From assembly GCA_036960305.1 (NCBI GenBank), contig JBALWA010000003.1, positions 1-64,000 of the forward strand: a stretch of 64,000 bases of DNA, in the 5' to 3' direction. Shown one piece after another: positions 26,019-34,216 of the stretch. The position numbers were made by a program, and so were the translations under genes. The DNA is from JBALVT01 sp036960305 (lineage in GTDB: Bacteria > Pseudomonadota > Gammaproteobacteria > Pseudomonadales > Halieaceae). How positions within the stretch are numbered: position 1 is the first letter of the stretch; each line of letters starts with the position of its first letter. The notes beneath the pieces were generated by a model. It was not told where the DNA came from. It saw only the letters and a program-made list of their open reading frames with translations, and did no database searches.

Positions 26019-27255
26019 GCTGTAAGTGCCGTGTTACAGAACGAGTGCCAGCAGATTTTCTTGCTCGTAAACCGGCGTCCAGGGTTCTGTGCATCTGTGT
26101 AAACAGCCTGCGCCAGGTGTAACGCTCGCGAATGAGTGCACGGGAATTTACCTGTAAGCGTTGCCATAGATCGGAATCTGTCAGCAGACGATCCACCTCG
26201 TTGGCCATGTCACCGGGGGTATTGGCCACCAGCAAATGCTTACCGCTCTCCATATCGATGCCTTCCGCACCCACACTAGTGGTGACTATCGGCATTCCCC
26301 TGGCCATAGCATCCAGCACCTTGACCTTCATACCGCTACCAAACAGCAGCGGTGCCACCGACACACGGCTGTCACGGTAGATGTCCTGCAGGTCGGGCAC
26401 GAAGCCTTTCAGCGAGATGCCTTCCCAGCAAGCCGCGGCTGCCTGTAAGCGCTGGTCCGGATTCTTGCCGACGATATCAAAACGCAAGTCGGGGTGCCGT
26501 TGTACCAGGCTCGGCCACACTCGCTCAATAAACCATAACAAGCCCTGGACATTCGGTTCCCAGCCCAGAAAACCGACGTACATCAACTTCTTTACAGTAT
26601 CGACATGCCGCAGATCAGGCAGCTCCAGTTGTTCGTCATCACCGAGGTGAAAAGTGTGGTGTACCTTGTCTTCCTCGACCCCCAACTGTTTTAGCTCAAT
26701 GGCATCATTGGGGGCGGCAAAGGTCAGGTCGGTAAGACTGGCAACGGAGCTTTCATAGCTTCTGACTCGCTTTGCCTCGAAGTACGCAGCCAGCCGCATA
26801 GCGGGATTTCCCGGGAGCTGCGCGTAGCGCTGCCACATCTTGAAATAAGCATTGTGAGCGTGATAAACCGCCAGGCCTGCGTACTCTTGCGGGAGGTAGG
26901 GAAATACCTCGTAGTGATCAAGAAACGCCACGTCGTGGTCATCAGCCACCGACGCGACTTCAGCCTGCAGGCGCTGGCTGTGGGTGCGATGAACATTGAG
27001 CGGTATGCCACGGAGGTAGCTTCTAATCAGGTTTCCAGGACTGCGCGGTACGTTAACCGCATCGTGCAGGTGGTTACTGCAGGGGGATATAGCATGGAAT
27101 TCTTCGACGTAGCTGGCATCTTCAAGTTTCAGCGGGCACGCTAGGGTCACCTGATAGCGCTCTGCCAGTGCCTGCAAGAGTTTGAGGCTCTTTACTTTGC
27201 CGCCGCTCTGCGCGGGAAAGGGCAACTCTGGCGTAATGAACAGCAATTTTTTCAT
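26008..27255 (-). CDS. GT4-family glycosyltransferase (GT-B fold)
   Basis: 415 residues. The N-terminal domain starts KKLLFITPELPFPAQSGGKV and the C-terminal nucleotide-binding domain includes LMYVGFLGWEPNVQGLLWFI, then VSVAPLLFGSGMKVKVLDAM and GMPIVTTSVGAEGI, the E-x7-E-like donor-binding region of GT4 enzymes. The layout resembles the sugar transferases of exosortase/PEP-CTERM-type EPS loci, but no exosortase is present. It would extend the lipid-linked repeat at the cytoplasmic face. It heads a three-gene operon; ATG at 27255 is preceded by aaaggaacc and lies 82 bases downstream of a sigma-54-like promoter at 27337-27351. Confidence 0.86.
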   Translation of the reverse strand: MKKLLFITPELPFPAQSGGKVKSLKLLQALAERYQVTLACPLKLEDASYVEEFHAISPCSNHLHDAVNVPRSPGNLIRSYLRGIPLNVHRTHSQRLQAEVASVADDHDVAFLDHYEVFPYLPQEYAGLAVYHAHNAYFKMWQRYAQLPGNPAMRLAAYFEAKRVRSYESSVASLTDLTFAAPNDAIELKQLGVEEDKVHHTFHLGDDEQLELPDLRHVDTVKKLMYVGFLGWEPNVQGLLWFIERVWPSLVQRHPDLRFDIVGKNPDQRLQAAAACWEGISLKGFVPDLQDIYRDSRVSVAPLLFGSGMKVKVLDAMARGMPIVTTSVGAEGIDMESGKHLLVANTPGDMANEVDRLLTDSDLWQRLQVNSRALIRERYTWRRLFTQMHRTLDAGLRARKSAGTRSVTRHLQHAG

Positions 27256-27336
27256 CTTTTCGGGTTCCTTTCCTGGGCAGTGAACCGATGTCGCGGCACG
27301 GCATCAGCGCATTTGGTCGCTTTGCCTGAGTTGTCT

Positions 27337-27351
27337 GCAGTGAGCGTGCCA
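27337..27351 (-). promoter_or_regulatory. sigma-54 promoter for the GT4-flippase-sulfotransferase operon
   Basis: Minus strand reads TGGCAC-GCTCA-CTGC: perfect -24 box, correct spacing and the invariant GC of the -12 box. It faces left and could share enhancer DNA at 27481 with the divergent promoter at 27570. Confidence 0.68.
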
Positions 27352-27480
27352 ATCATCGTTAATGCTCGCCATAAAACCTCTAACCTTATGAATAATTTAG
27401 TTTTTTAAATTACTGCGGGGAATTTCCGTCGACTCGTGTGTAGCTGCTACCGGCCTCTGAAGAGCGGCTTCCGAATTCAG

Positions 27481-27508
27481 CTCGCAATTTGAAACTCGTC
27501 TCGCGAGT
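27481..27508. promoter_or_regulatory. enhancer-like dyad between divergent EPS promoters
   Basis: CTCGCA-ATT-TGAAAC at 27481-27495 is a weaker match to the locus dyad, and an adjacent ACTCG-TCTCG-CGAGT palindrome follows at 27494-27508. They lie about 75 bases from the rightward promoter and 130-150 from the leftward one. Confidence 0.42.
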
Positions 27509-27569
27509 AACCGGTGGTTGAGCTGCTAGCAATCGGAAATTATCTACATTTATCAGTGAGATAGGCTTT

Positions 27570-27584
27570 TGGCGCGCGTATTGC
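27570..27584 (+). promoter_or_regulatory. sigma-54 promoter for the priming sugar transferase
   Basis: TGGCGC-GCGTA-TTGC, a good -24/-12 element with one mismatch in the -24 box, 45 bases upstream of the start at 27629. Because the promoter covers 27570-27584, an apparent TTG start at 27569 cannot be used. Confidence 0.68.
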
Positions 27585-27628
27585 TAACTATCCTTTGCAA
27601 GCACAAACTTATCGTTGAGGAAAAGGTA

Positions 27629-28321
27629 ATGTCCGATTTAGCATTAAGTGAGAAAGACAGTAAAATCCGCCCCTTTACAGGTGCGCGCCGCACCGCGGCC
27701 CGAATCTCAGGTCTGATCATTTATGAGCGCTGCAAGCGCTCTATTGACTGTCTGGCTTCGGGCCTGGGCATACTGGTGTTAAGCCCATTTTTTGCCTTAC
27801 TGGCGATTACAATCAAACTCGAATCACCGGGGCCTGTGCTGTTTTCCCAGACGCGCCAGGGTCAGGGGGGCACACCTTTCAAGTGTTGGAAATTTCGATC
27901 AATGTTCGTGGACGCAGAACAGCGCAAACAAGAGTTGCTGGCAGAAAACGAGATGGATGGTGGCACCACTTTTAAAATGAAACGTGATCCCCGTATTACC
28001 AGGGTGGGGCGTTTTATCCGTAAGGCCTCGATTGATGAACTGCCGCAGTTGTGGAACGTATTTATCGGCGATATGTCGCTGGTCGGCCCACGTCCACCGG
28101 TACCTCAGGAAGTGGCCAACTACAGCGCATACGATAGACAGCGCCTGATGGTAAAACCCGGCATCACCTGCATCTGGCAAGTCTCAGGACGCAGTGATAT
28201 TCCTTTCGATGAGCAGGTGGGTCTTGATATCAAATACATCGTGGGTCGTTCTTTACGCATGGATGTGGGGCTTCTGTTCCGCACCATTCCTGCAGTTCTG
28301 TTCGCGCGCGGGGCTTACTAG
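27629..28321 (+). CDS. undecaprenyl-phosphate sugar-1-phosphate transferase (priming)
   Basis: 230 residues of the bacterial sugar transferase family (WcaJ/PglC catalytic core). After an N-terminal membrane-dipping helix (CLASGLGILVLSPFFALLAI) come the conserved KCWKFRSMFVDAE with the catalytic Asp-Glu, DELPQLWNVFIGDMSLVGPR and GITCIWQVSGR. It moves sugar-1-phosphate from a nucleotide sugar to undecaprenyl phosphate, starting the repeat unit. The larger WcaJ N-terminal membrane domain is missing, so it is the short form. The ATG at 27629 is preceded by gaggaaaagg. It is the only EPS gene on the plus strand. Confidence 0.92.
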   Translation: MSDLALSEKDSKIRPFTGARRTAARISGLIIYERCKRSIDCLASGLGILVLSPFFALLAITIKLESPGPVLFSQTRQGQGGTPFKCWKFRSMFVDAEQRKQELLAENEMDGGTTFKMKRDPRITRVGRFIRKASIDELPQLWNVFIGDMSLVGPRPPVPQEVANYSAYDRQRLMVKPGITCIWQVSGRSDIPFDEQVGLDIKYIVGRSLRMDVGLLFRTIPAVLFARGAY

Positions 28322-28660
28322 TAGACATGGGGGCAGTCTCAGGCGAGGCGGCCTCCCCTCCCCGCCACGCTACTCTGAACCCGACCTCAATCTTGTCGGC
28401 TCATTCTGCGTACCCACGCGCATTTCTGCGCTCATTCTAAGGTGTCCATTAAATCGAGGCGAAACATAATCTCCAGCTCCATATTGGTGGCGTCAGAAGA
28501 AGCCACCTGGGGATTGAATTTGAGCAGGTTCACCATATAAAGTGGGCCCTCGGAAGCAGGCTCAAAGAAGCCCTTGATCTGCTACTCACTGGGTAATACC
28601 CGGTTCTCTACGCCCTCCTTTCTCTACTCCTCAAAAAGGCTTATTCAAATAGGGTAGCGT
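28322..28660. other. stretch with gene remnants between EPS locus and integrase tail
   Basis: No intact gene. It contains the DUF1330-like remnant at 28451-28580 on the minus strand; the rest shows no recognisable protein, RNA or repeat. Confidence 0.55.
28451..28580 (-). pseudogene. DUF1330-like protein remnant
   Basis: Minus-strand translation in one frame gives IKGFFEPASEGPLYMVNLLK and then ATNMELEIMFRLD. The GPLYMVNLLKF segment is the hallmark start of small DUF1330/EthD-like proteins of about 95-130 residues. There is no start codon or full length, so this is a decayed piece. Found by eye; modest confidence. Confidence 0.42.
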
Positions 28661-28882
28661 GTGGGCATCACGGACTTTCGGTTCCATGACCTGCGCCACA
28701 CTTGGGCCAGTTGGCATGTGACCAACGGCACGTCTTTACAGGAGTTAATGGAACTGGGTGGCTGGAAGTCGTATGAGATGGTGTTGCGCTATGCGCACTT
28801 GGCACCGGATCATTTGAGCCATGCCGCAGCGAGAATCGAACGGGTGCTGGAGATCGTAGAGCCAAACTCTACGTTTTTCTGA
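28661..28882 (+). pseudogene. tyrosine recombinase (phage integrase), C-terminal fragment
   Basis: A 73-residue tail of a phage-type integrase with HDLRHTWASWHVTNGTSL (the HxxR box) and LGGWKSYEMVLRYAHLAPDH (the H/W box and catalytic Tyr). About 300 N-terminal residues, including the first catalytic Arg and the arm-binding domain, are missing. It ends 39 bases from the 3' end of tRNA-Arg, the usual arrangement of an island integrase next to its attachment site. It is a scar of an integrated element. Confidence 0.8.
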
Positions 28883-28921
28883 GGAGACAACTCACGCGAA
28901 TACGTAAGTCTTTGAAAAATA

Positions 28922-28998
28922 TGGCGCGCCTGACACGATTCGAACGTGTGACCGCCTGGTTCGTAGCCAGGTACTCTATCCAGCTGAGCTACAGGCGC
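28922..28998 (-). tRNA. tRNA-Arg (anticodon ACG)
   Basis: 77 nt on the minus strand including an encoded CCA. The acceptor stem pairs GCGCCTG with CAGGCGC, the D arm contains GCTCAGCTGGATAGAG, the anticodon stem CCTGG/CCAGG encloses the loop CTACGAA (anticodon ACG), and the T arm has GTTCGAATC. Its 3' end faces the integrase remnant, so it is the likely att site. Confidence 0.95.
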
Positions 28999-29011
28999 GT
29001 TGAGGGGCGGT

Positions 29012-29040
29012 ACTATAGGGATGAACTTGTTTTAAGTCAA
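29012..29040 (-). promoter_or_regulatory. sigma-70 promoter of tRNA-Arg
   Basis: Minus strand: TTGACT (29040-29035), 17-base spacer, TATAGT (29017-29012), 13 bases before the tRNA 5' end. Boxes and spacing are close to consensus, as expected for a stable RNA gene. Confidence 0.75.
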
Positions 29041-29044
29041 GGGG

Positions 29045-29476
29045 TTAGTGGTTAGCCAAATCCGGGTTGTCACGGGGGCCATCATCTGACTGCATAAACA
29101 GGCGGATCGGCCAATTTGTCGACTTTCCGAGGCGCACCACCAGCCCATAATGGTCATTATCATAGTCGTCCACCCACTCGAATTCATACTTGAAATCGAA
29201 TATGGGGCCTCGCTCCTCTGGCGCCTGTCCCACCACAACCACCTCTTCCATGTCACTGGGGTCACTTATAGCAATTTTGGGGATAGAAATGGTTAATTTT
29301 TGACCGCCGGTCTCCTCATCTTCCTCAACTTTGCGCACCTGGGCACCGATCGTCTCACCCTTATAGCCCTCAACCATCTCCAACCAATCGGTTTCTGTCA
29401 TCTGGTTCTGAGACCAGGCCAGTGCGGGAAATATCAACAGGAACGCGACATATCTGCTGAGGTTTAATTTGTTCAT
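29045..29476 (-). CDS. secreted protein of unknown function
   Basis: 143 residues with a signal peptide (NLSRYVAFLLIFPALAWSQN, cut near residue 22). The mature part is acidic with a charged middle (RKVEEDEETGG) and a possibly beta-rich end (IFDFKYEFEWVDD, DHYGLVVRLGKS). I do not recognise a family. It is monocistronic, between tRNA-Arg and the cysteine synthase gene, with gggagagctttgc before its ATG. Confidence 0.7.
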   Translation of the reverse strand: MNKLNLSRYVAFLLIFPALAWSQNQMTETDWLEMVEGYKGETIGAQVRKVEEDEETGGQKLTISIPKIAISDPSDMEEVVVVGQAPEERGPIFDFKYEFEWVDDYDNDHYGLVVRLGKSTNWPIRLFMQSDDGPRDNPDLANH

Positions 29477-29630
29477 GCAAAGCTCTCCCGGCGTCCACGA
29501 CGCAAATGACTTACCTTTAGCATAGCGGACTTTTGGCCAATTCGCATCCGGGTGGATGCGCGCTTGGTAAATCTTCCGTATGGGTTAATAATGAGGGTAT
29601 AACATTGTTAATCTCCCGAGGGTCCCGACC

Positions 29631-30635
29631 ATGGTAAATCAAACCAAGCTTCCGGATATCATTGGAAATACCCCACTGCTGTACTTGAAGAAGATCTCGG
29701 AGCTCACGGGTTGCCATATCTACGGCAAAGCGGAGTTTATGAACCCTGGGGGATCAATCAAGGACCGCACGGCACTGGGCATTATCCGCGCGGCAGAGCA
29801 ATCCGGTGAACTGCGGCCCGGTGGTGTCATTGTCGAGGGAACCGCCGGCAATACTGGAATAGGCCTAACCTTGATCGCCAACGCGCTGGGCTACCAGTCG
29901 GTTATTGTCATGCCGGCGAATGCCAGCCAGGAAAAGATCAACCAGCTGGAGATGCTGGGCGCTGATCTGTTGCTAATGCCCTCGGTACATTATGCCAACC
30001 CAAAACACTACATCCACATGGCTGAAACTGTCGCCGCAGGTCGCGCCAAAGAAGAGGCCAACGGAGCAATCTGGGCCAAACAGTTCGATAACCCAGCGAA
30101 CCGGCAAGTACATTTCGATACCACGGGTCAGGAGATCTGGGAACAAACAGACGGCAAAGTAGATGGCTTTATCTGTGCTGTGGGCACAGGGGGTACGCTC
30201 ACCGGTGTCGCCGAGGCGCTGCGGGAACGAAACCCTAACGTCAAGATAGGTATGGCAGACCCCATGGGCTCCGCCCTCTTCAACCACTTTAACCACGGTA
30301 AACTGGAGAGCACAGGCGAGTCGATCACCGAGGGTATCGGGGTGTCATTTGTGCCTGGAAACCTCGCCGGGCTGGATCTGGATTTTTCCTGTCAGGTGGA
30401 TGACGATGAAGCCCTGCCCTATATCTACGATCTGCTGAAGGAAGAAGGTATTTCTGTCGGCGGCTCCTCCGGTATTAACATGGGGGGCGCCGTGGCACTG
30501 GCAAAGGAGTTGGGGCCTGGCCATACTATTGTCACCATACTGTGCGATTCAGGCAGCCGCTACCAGAGCAAGCTATACAACCCGGAATACCTGTGGGAGC
30601 GCAAGCTGCCCTACCCCGCCTGGGTGGCAAGCTAA
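29631..30635 (+). CDS. cysteine synthase (O-acetylserine sulfhydrylase) family PLP enzyme
   Basis: 334 residues of the fold-type II PLP family. Lys44 in NPGGSIKDRTA is the Schiff-base lysine, EGTAGNTGIGL binds the substrate carboxylate, GTGGTLTGVAEAL is the phosphate-binding loop, and CDSGSRYQSKLYN closes the site. It would make cysteine from O-acetylserine and sulfide. The extended C-terminus (PEYLWERKLPYP) is shared by a CysK subgroup longer than E. coli CysM. It is followed 27 bases later by a LysR gene, and the two may form a unit. Confidence 0.9.
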   Translation: MVNQTKLPDIIGNTPLLYLKKISELTGCHIYGKAEFMNPGGSIKDRTALGIIRAAEQSGELRPGGVIVEGTAGNTGIGLTLIANALGYQSVIVMPANASQEKINQLEMLGADLLLMPSVHYANPKHYIHMAETVAAGRAKEEANGAIWAKQFDNPANRQVHFDTTGQEIWEQTDGKVDGFICAVGTGGTLTGVAEALRERNPNVKIGMADPMGSALFNHFNHGKLESTGESITEGIGVSFVPGNLAGLDLDFSCQVDDDEALPYIYDLLKEEGISVGGSSGINMGGAVALAKELGPGHTIVTILCDSGSRYQSKLYNPEYLWERKLPYPAWVAS

Positions 30636-30662
30636 AACTGCCATGCTAACGGGTCAATAAGC

Positions 30663-31547
30663 ATGCTGGTCACGATTGAGCGCATGGAGGCACTGGTCGC
30701 CGTACTGGAGACCGGCTCCTTTTCTGCAGCCGCCAGGCAAATGGGCAAAACACCCTCAGCGGTCAGCCGTATTGTCCAGCACTTCGAGTTGGACCTGGGT
30801 GTCGACCTGTTTGACCGGGTTGAAGGGCAGGCGCCGAAAGCCACCGATACAGCCCGCAGCCTCTATTATCAAGCGGTGGAAATCCTGCCCCGCCTGGAAA
30901 TACTCGAGAACAAGGCTACGGGCTGCCAAGAGGGCGTGGAAAGTAAATTGGTACTGGCCATACACGGTCTGGCCTTCAATGAGAGACTGGAACAGGCGCT
31001 CAAGCAATTCGTGGTGGAATTTCCAGGCGTTGAGCTGACCGTGCTGGACCCGGACAGTTTCGGCCTGGACCAATCCCTGATCGACGGTGATGTCGACCTG
31101 GTCTTTATGCCTTCCAGCCAAACCCCTACCCGCTCGGTGTCCTATAGCCGCTTCGCGGTAATGGAATGGTGTTATGTCGCCAGCGCGAACCACCCCCTGG
31201 CCCAGCTTCAGGGAGAACTGACTGAAGCCGATCTACTGCCTCACACTCAACTACTGCCGGCTGTAAGTGACGTGGTCACCCAGGCGTTACAGGATTCGAT
31301 GCGCATCTGTCCGCGCTTTATCAGCTGCCAGCGTATCGTCCAGATACAGGAATTCCTGATGATGGGACTGGGCTTTGCACTGATGCCCCGGTATGCCGCC
31401 GCCTTGCTGCTGGAGGGGGGGCACCTGCGGGAACTGCGTTGTGAAAGCGCCGCTCAGGGGATGAACGTCTGGGATGTGGAGGTACGCTGGACCAATCTAG
31501 GAACCGCCGGAAGCTGGCTGCTGGAAACCCTCACAGAACAACCCTAA
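30663..31547 (+). CDS. LysR-family transcriptional regulator
   Basis: 294 residues: an N-terminal winged helix-turn-helix (TIERMEALVAVLETGSFSAA, then KTPSAVSRIVQHFELDLGVD) and a periplasmic-binding-like effector domain in which YPCRLV-type ligand strands are replaced by SYSRFAVMEWCYVASANHPL and a later RIVQIQEFLMMGLGFALMPR. It probably controls the cysteine synthase gene just upstream or a distant target; the effector is unknown. Confidence 0.9.
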   Translation: MLVTIERMEALVAVLETGSFSAAARQMGKTPSAVSRIVQHFELDLGVDLFDRVEGQAPKATDTARSLYYQAVEILPRLEILENKATGCQEGVESKLVLAIHGLAFNERLEQALKQFVVEFPGVELTVLDPDSFGLDQSLIDGDVDLVFMPSSQTPTRSVSYSRFAVMEWCYVASANHPLAQLQGELTEADLLPHTQLLPAVSDVVTQALQDSMRICPRFISCQRIVQIQEFLMMGLGFALMPRYAAALLLEGGHLRELRCESAAQGMNVWDVEVRWTNLGTAGSWLLETLTEQP

Positions 31548-31677
31548 CACATTGTTTTAATTGGCTTTATATCCAGCCTATTCCAACACCTCACAGGTGC
31601 TAATTCGGTTTATCCCGACTCTCGCCCTATAGTCACCTCGTCAACAGGGGAAACCCCCCAATAACGAGGAGAGCATC

Positions 31678-32376
31678 ATGAACAAACTACTTATTGCAGC
31701 CTGCGCATTTGTCTTCGCCGCCGGTGCCAGCCACGGCGTAATGGCCAAATCGGCGCCACCTGAGGTCACTCCGGACGGCCTGGTACTGGAAAAGCGTGGA
31801 GCCTTCCAAAATACCTGGATACACCCGGATGCGGATTTCAGCAAGTACAACCAGGTCATGCTGGTTGACGGAAGAGTTGAGTATCGCGATGTGGGGCCCG
31901 TGCAAAACAGCCGCTCGAGTCACCTTAGAAGCAACGAACGCTACTTTGGTATAAGCGAAAAAGACCGCGAGCGTTTTGAACAGAGAGTGGGCGAGTCCTT
32001 CAATAAACAGTTGGTTCGCAGCAGCAGGAAGTTCGACATTGTCGAGCAGGCCGGCCCCGGCACTTTGATATTGCGTGGTCACCTGGTTGATATTGCCTCA
32101 ACTGTACCGCCTCAACTCGCTGGCAGTGGCGAGGTCTACAGTAACTCAGTGGGCGAAGTCACTCTGATACTCGAGTTGTTTGATGGCGAGACTGGCAAAC
32201 CCCTGGCCATGGCAATTGAAAAGCGCGCCATACAAAGTTCAGGCGGTAACAGCATCGACACTATGTTCGCATCCAACTCGGTGTCGGCCTGGAGCGAAGT
32301 GAACCGCTGGGCCAGCCGGACTGGCTCCAGAGTCGCCAAAGGTCTGGACGACATGCACAAGATTAAAACCAGTTAG
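31678..32376 (+). CDS. DUF3313-family secreted protein
   Basis: 232 residues with a signal peptide (LLIAACAFVFAAGASHGVMA). The mature protein has the DUF3313 pattern: DGLVLEKRGAFQNTWIHPDA, DFSKYNQVMLVDGRVEYRDV, LRGHLVDIASTVPP and a C-terminal GSRVAKGLDDM. DUF3313 proteins are periplasmic or lipoproteins of unknown role in many gammaproteobacteria. No Cys follows the signal, so it is not a lipoprotein here. The ribosome site aacgaggagagc is strong. It is followed by a terminator. Confidence 0.82.
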   Translation: MNKLLIAACAFVFAAGASHGVMAKSAPPEVTPDGLVLEKRGAFQNTWIHPDADFSKYNQVMLVDGRVEYRDVGPVQNSRSSHLRSNERYFGISEKDRERFEQRVGESFNKQLVRSSRKFDIVEQAGPGTLILRGHLVDIASTVPPQLAGSGEVYSNSVGEVTLILELFDGETGKPLAMAIEKRAIQSSGGNSIDTMFASNSVSAWSEVNRWASRTGSRVAKGLDDMHKIKTS

Positions 32377-32382
32377 CTCCCT

Positions 32383-32409
32383 GGGGCCGGGTTCGCCCGC
32401 CCCTTTTTT
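32383..32409 (+). terminator. rho-independent terminator with UUCG tetraloop
   Basis: GGGGCcGGG (32383-32391), TTCG loop, CCCGCCCC (32396-32403), then six Ts. The stem has one bulged C. It lies 7 bases after the DUF3313 stop. Confidence 0.85.
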
Positions 32410-32438
32410 AATTCGTGAGAACATCGAGGAAATAGACC

Positions 32439-33125
32439 ATGCAACAGTATTCATGTGACCTGATCAATGGCTACCCTATCGCAGATATCCGAGGTAGAAA
32501 ATTTCTGATCGATACCAGCCTGCCCTTCACACTCGCGGACCGCCCCCTTTCTCTTGAAGGTGCGCGTTTCGAAGTGGCACAGGAGGTAATGGGCCTGACC
32601 ACCGCGCAAGTCGCCGACGTCGCGGGTCTGGAATTGGACGGCGTCCTGGGCGCTAATGTCACTGATCAATTTGTGATGAGAATCGAGCCCGAACAACGCA
32701 AACTGGTACTGGACCAGTACTTAGACGCGTTTCCCGTCGAGATCGAAATTGAGAACCTGGGCGGCCAAACCATCATGCACCAGACCATTGGCGGCAAGCA
32801 TATGAAAGCCTTTCTCAGCCTGGGATCTCACTTGTCCTATGTTTGCGCCAGCGAAGTTGAGGGCCTTGAGCCTGTCGGGCGCGAACGCGACGTACTGGCA
32901 ATGATCGGCGAAATTGAAACCGAGGTCTACGAACTTCCGGTTGCCATCGGCCAGACCATTCACCATTTTAAATTCGGGGTGATCCCACCGGCCATGCAAA
33001 GCTTCATCGATATGGCTAATGTGCAGGCAGCTATCGGTAGCGAATTGCTCCAACACTACGCTATCTCACTGGCGGTGCATGAAGGTTTGCTGATGCTGGA
33101 CCCCATAAAAAAACCACTGCACTGA
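32439..33125 (+). CDS. pepsin-like (retropepsin-fold) protein of unknown function
   Basis: 228 residues without signal peptide or membrane segment. Two features recall aspartyl-protease-fold proteins: KFLIDTSLPFTLADRPL near the start (a D-T-S version of the DT/SG active loop) and LDGVLGANVTDQFVMRIEPE (the GxLGxxxL-like strand found after the loop). A second acidic active Asp is not obvious: the later half has KAFLSLGSHLSYVCASEVE where a second loop would be. Either it is a retropepsin-like monomer that dimerises or an inactive relative. It stands alone; neighbours are unrelated. Confidence 0.55.
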   Translation: MQQYSCDLINGYPIADIRGRKFLIDTSLPFTLADRPLSLEGARFEVAQEVMGLTTAQVADVAGLELDGVLGANVTDQFVMRIEPEQRKLVLDQYLDAFPVEIEIENLGGQTIMHQTIGGKHMKAFLSLGSHLSYVCASEVEGLEPVGRERDVLAMIGEIETEVYELPVAIGQTIHHFKFGVIPPAMQSFIDMANVQAAIGSELLQHYAISLAVHEGLLMLDPIKKPLH

Positions 33126-33246
33126 GACGGCAACTGCAGCCGGATAGCTATCGCTTCCGGCCTACTATCCGGTACAATTCGAACCCCGCGAAACTGGGCA
33201 CACAGCAAACTGTCACCCTATATCGCCCGTCTTAAAGGAGTAACAC

Positions 33247-34161
33247 ATGAGAATTGGTCTTTTCGCCGGCGCCACCGCCGCAACCGGCAATAGCCTGCCT
33301 GATATCGTAGAGTTCTCCAAAAACGCCGAGGCGAAAGGGTTCGACACCATCTGGCTAGCCAACATTTTTGGCCTGGATGCGGTCACCACACTGGCTATCT
33401 GCGGTTGGGAAACCGAGCGTATCGAATTTGGCACCGCGGTAACCCCCACTTATCCCCGTCACCCCACCGCCCTGGCCCAACAGGCCGTGACGACAAACAT
33501 CGCCTGCGAGGGCCGTTTCACACTGGGTATTGGCCTGTCTCACAAGATGGTTATCGAAGATATGCTGGGCATGTCCTACGCCAAGCCTGCCTCGCATATG
33601 AATGAATATCTGCAAATCATTAATCCTTTGCTCAAAGGTGAAGGCGCAGATTTTCAGGGCAAGGAGTACAGCAGTAAAGTCGCTCTGGACATACCCGGTG
33701 CCACTCCGGTGCCCTTATTGGTCGCCGCTCTAGGCCCTAAAATGCTGGAAATTGCCGGCACATTCGCCGATGGCACCACAACATGGGTTACTGGCCCGCG
33801 AACACTGGAAGACCATATTATTCCGGTGATTAGCAAGGCCGCAGAGGCCGCAGGTAAAGCGGCGCCACGTATTGTTGCCGGCTTACCTGTTGCCGTCACT
33901 AACGACGTGGAAGGGGCAAAAGCACAAGTAGCCAAGAGCTTGCAAATCTATGGCATGCTGCCCTCCTATCGCGCCATGCTCGATCGCGAAGGTGCCGCTG
34001 GCCCTGAGGACGTTGCCCTAATTGGCGATGAGGCAACCGTCAGGGCGGGCATAGCCAGACTGCGTGACCTTGGGGTCACCGACTTTAACGCGGCAATAAC
34101 GCCAACTGATGACACTGTTTTCGATGCCACAATTGCCGTTCTGGCTGACGAACTTCGCTGA
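33247..34161 (+). CDS. LLM-class (probable F420-dependent) oxidoreductase
   Basis: 304 residues with a luciferase-like TIM barrel: MRIGLFAGATAATGNSL, then DTIWLANIFGLDAVTTLAIC, RHPTALAQQAVTTNIACEGR and FTLGIGLSHKMVIEDMLGMS. The layout matches the F420-dependent TIGR03564 subgroup that lacks a luciferase beta-partner. It would oxidise or reduce a small substrate with F420 or FMN; specificity unknown. Followed 55 bases later by another luciferase-like gene. Upstream taaaggagtaacac is a good ribosome site. Confidence 0.83.
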   Translation: MRIGLFAGATAATGNSLPDIVEFSKNAEAKGFDTIWLANIFGLDAVTTLAICGWETERIEFGTAVTPTYPRHPTALAQQAVTTNIACEGRFTLGIGLSHKMVIEDMLGMSYAKPASHMNEYLQIINPLLKGEGADFQGKEYSSKVALDIPGATPVPLLVAALGPKMLEIAGTFADGTTTWVTGPRTLEDHIIPVISKAAEAAGKAAPRIVAGLPVAVTNDVEGAKAQVAKSLQIYGMLPSYRAMLDREGAAGPEDVALIGDEATVRAGIARLRDLGVTDFNAAITPTDDTVFDATIAVLADELR

Positions 34162-34216
34162 GTAATCCCACCCGCCAGTCCCGGACACAACCGGGACGGC
34201 ACTTCCCTGGCTGCCT

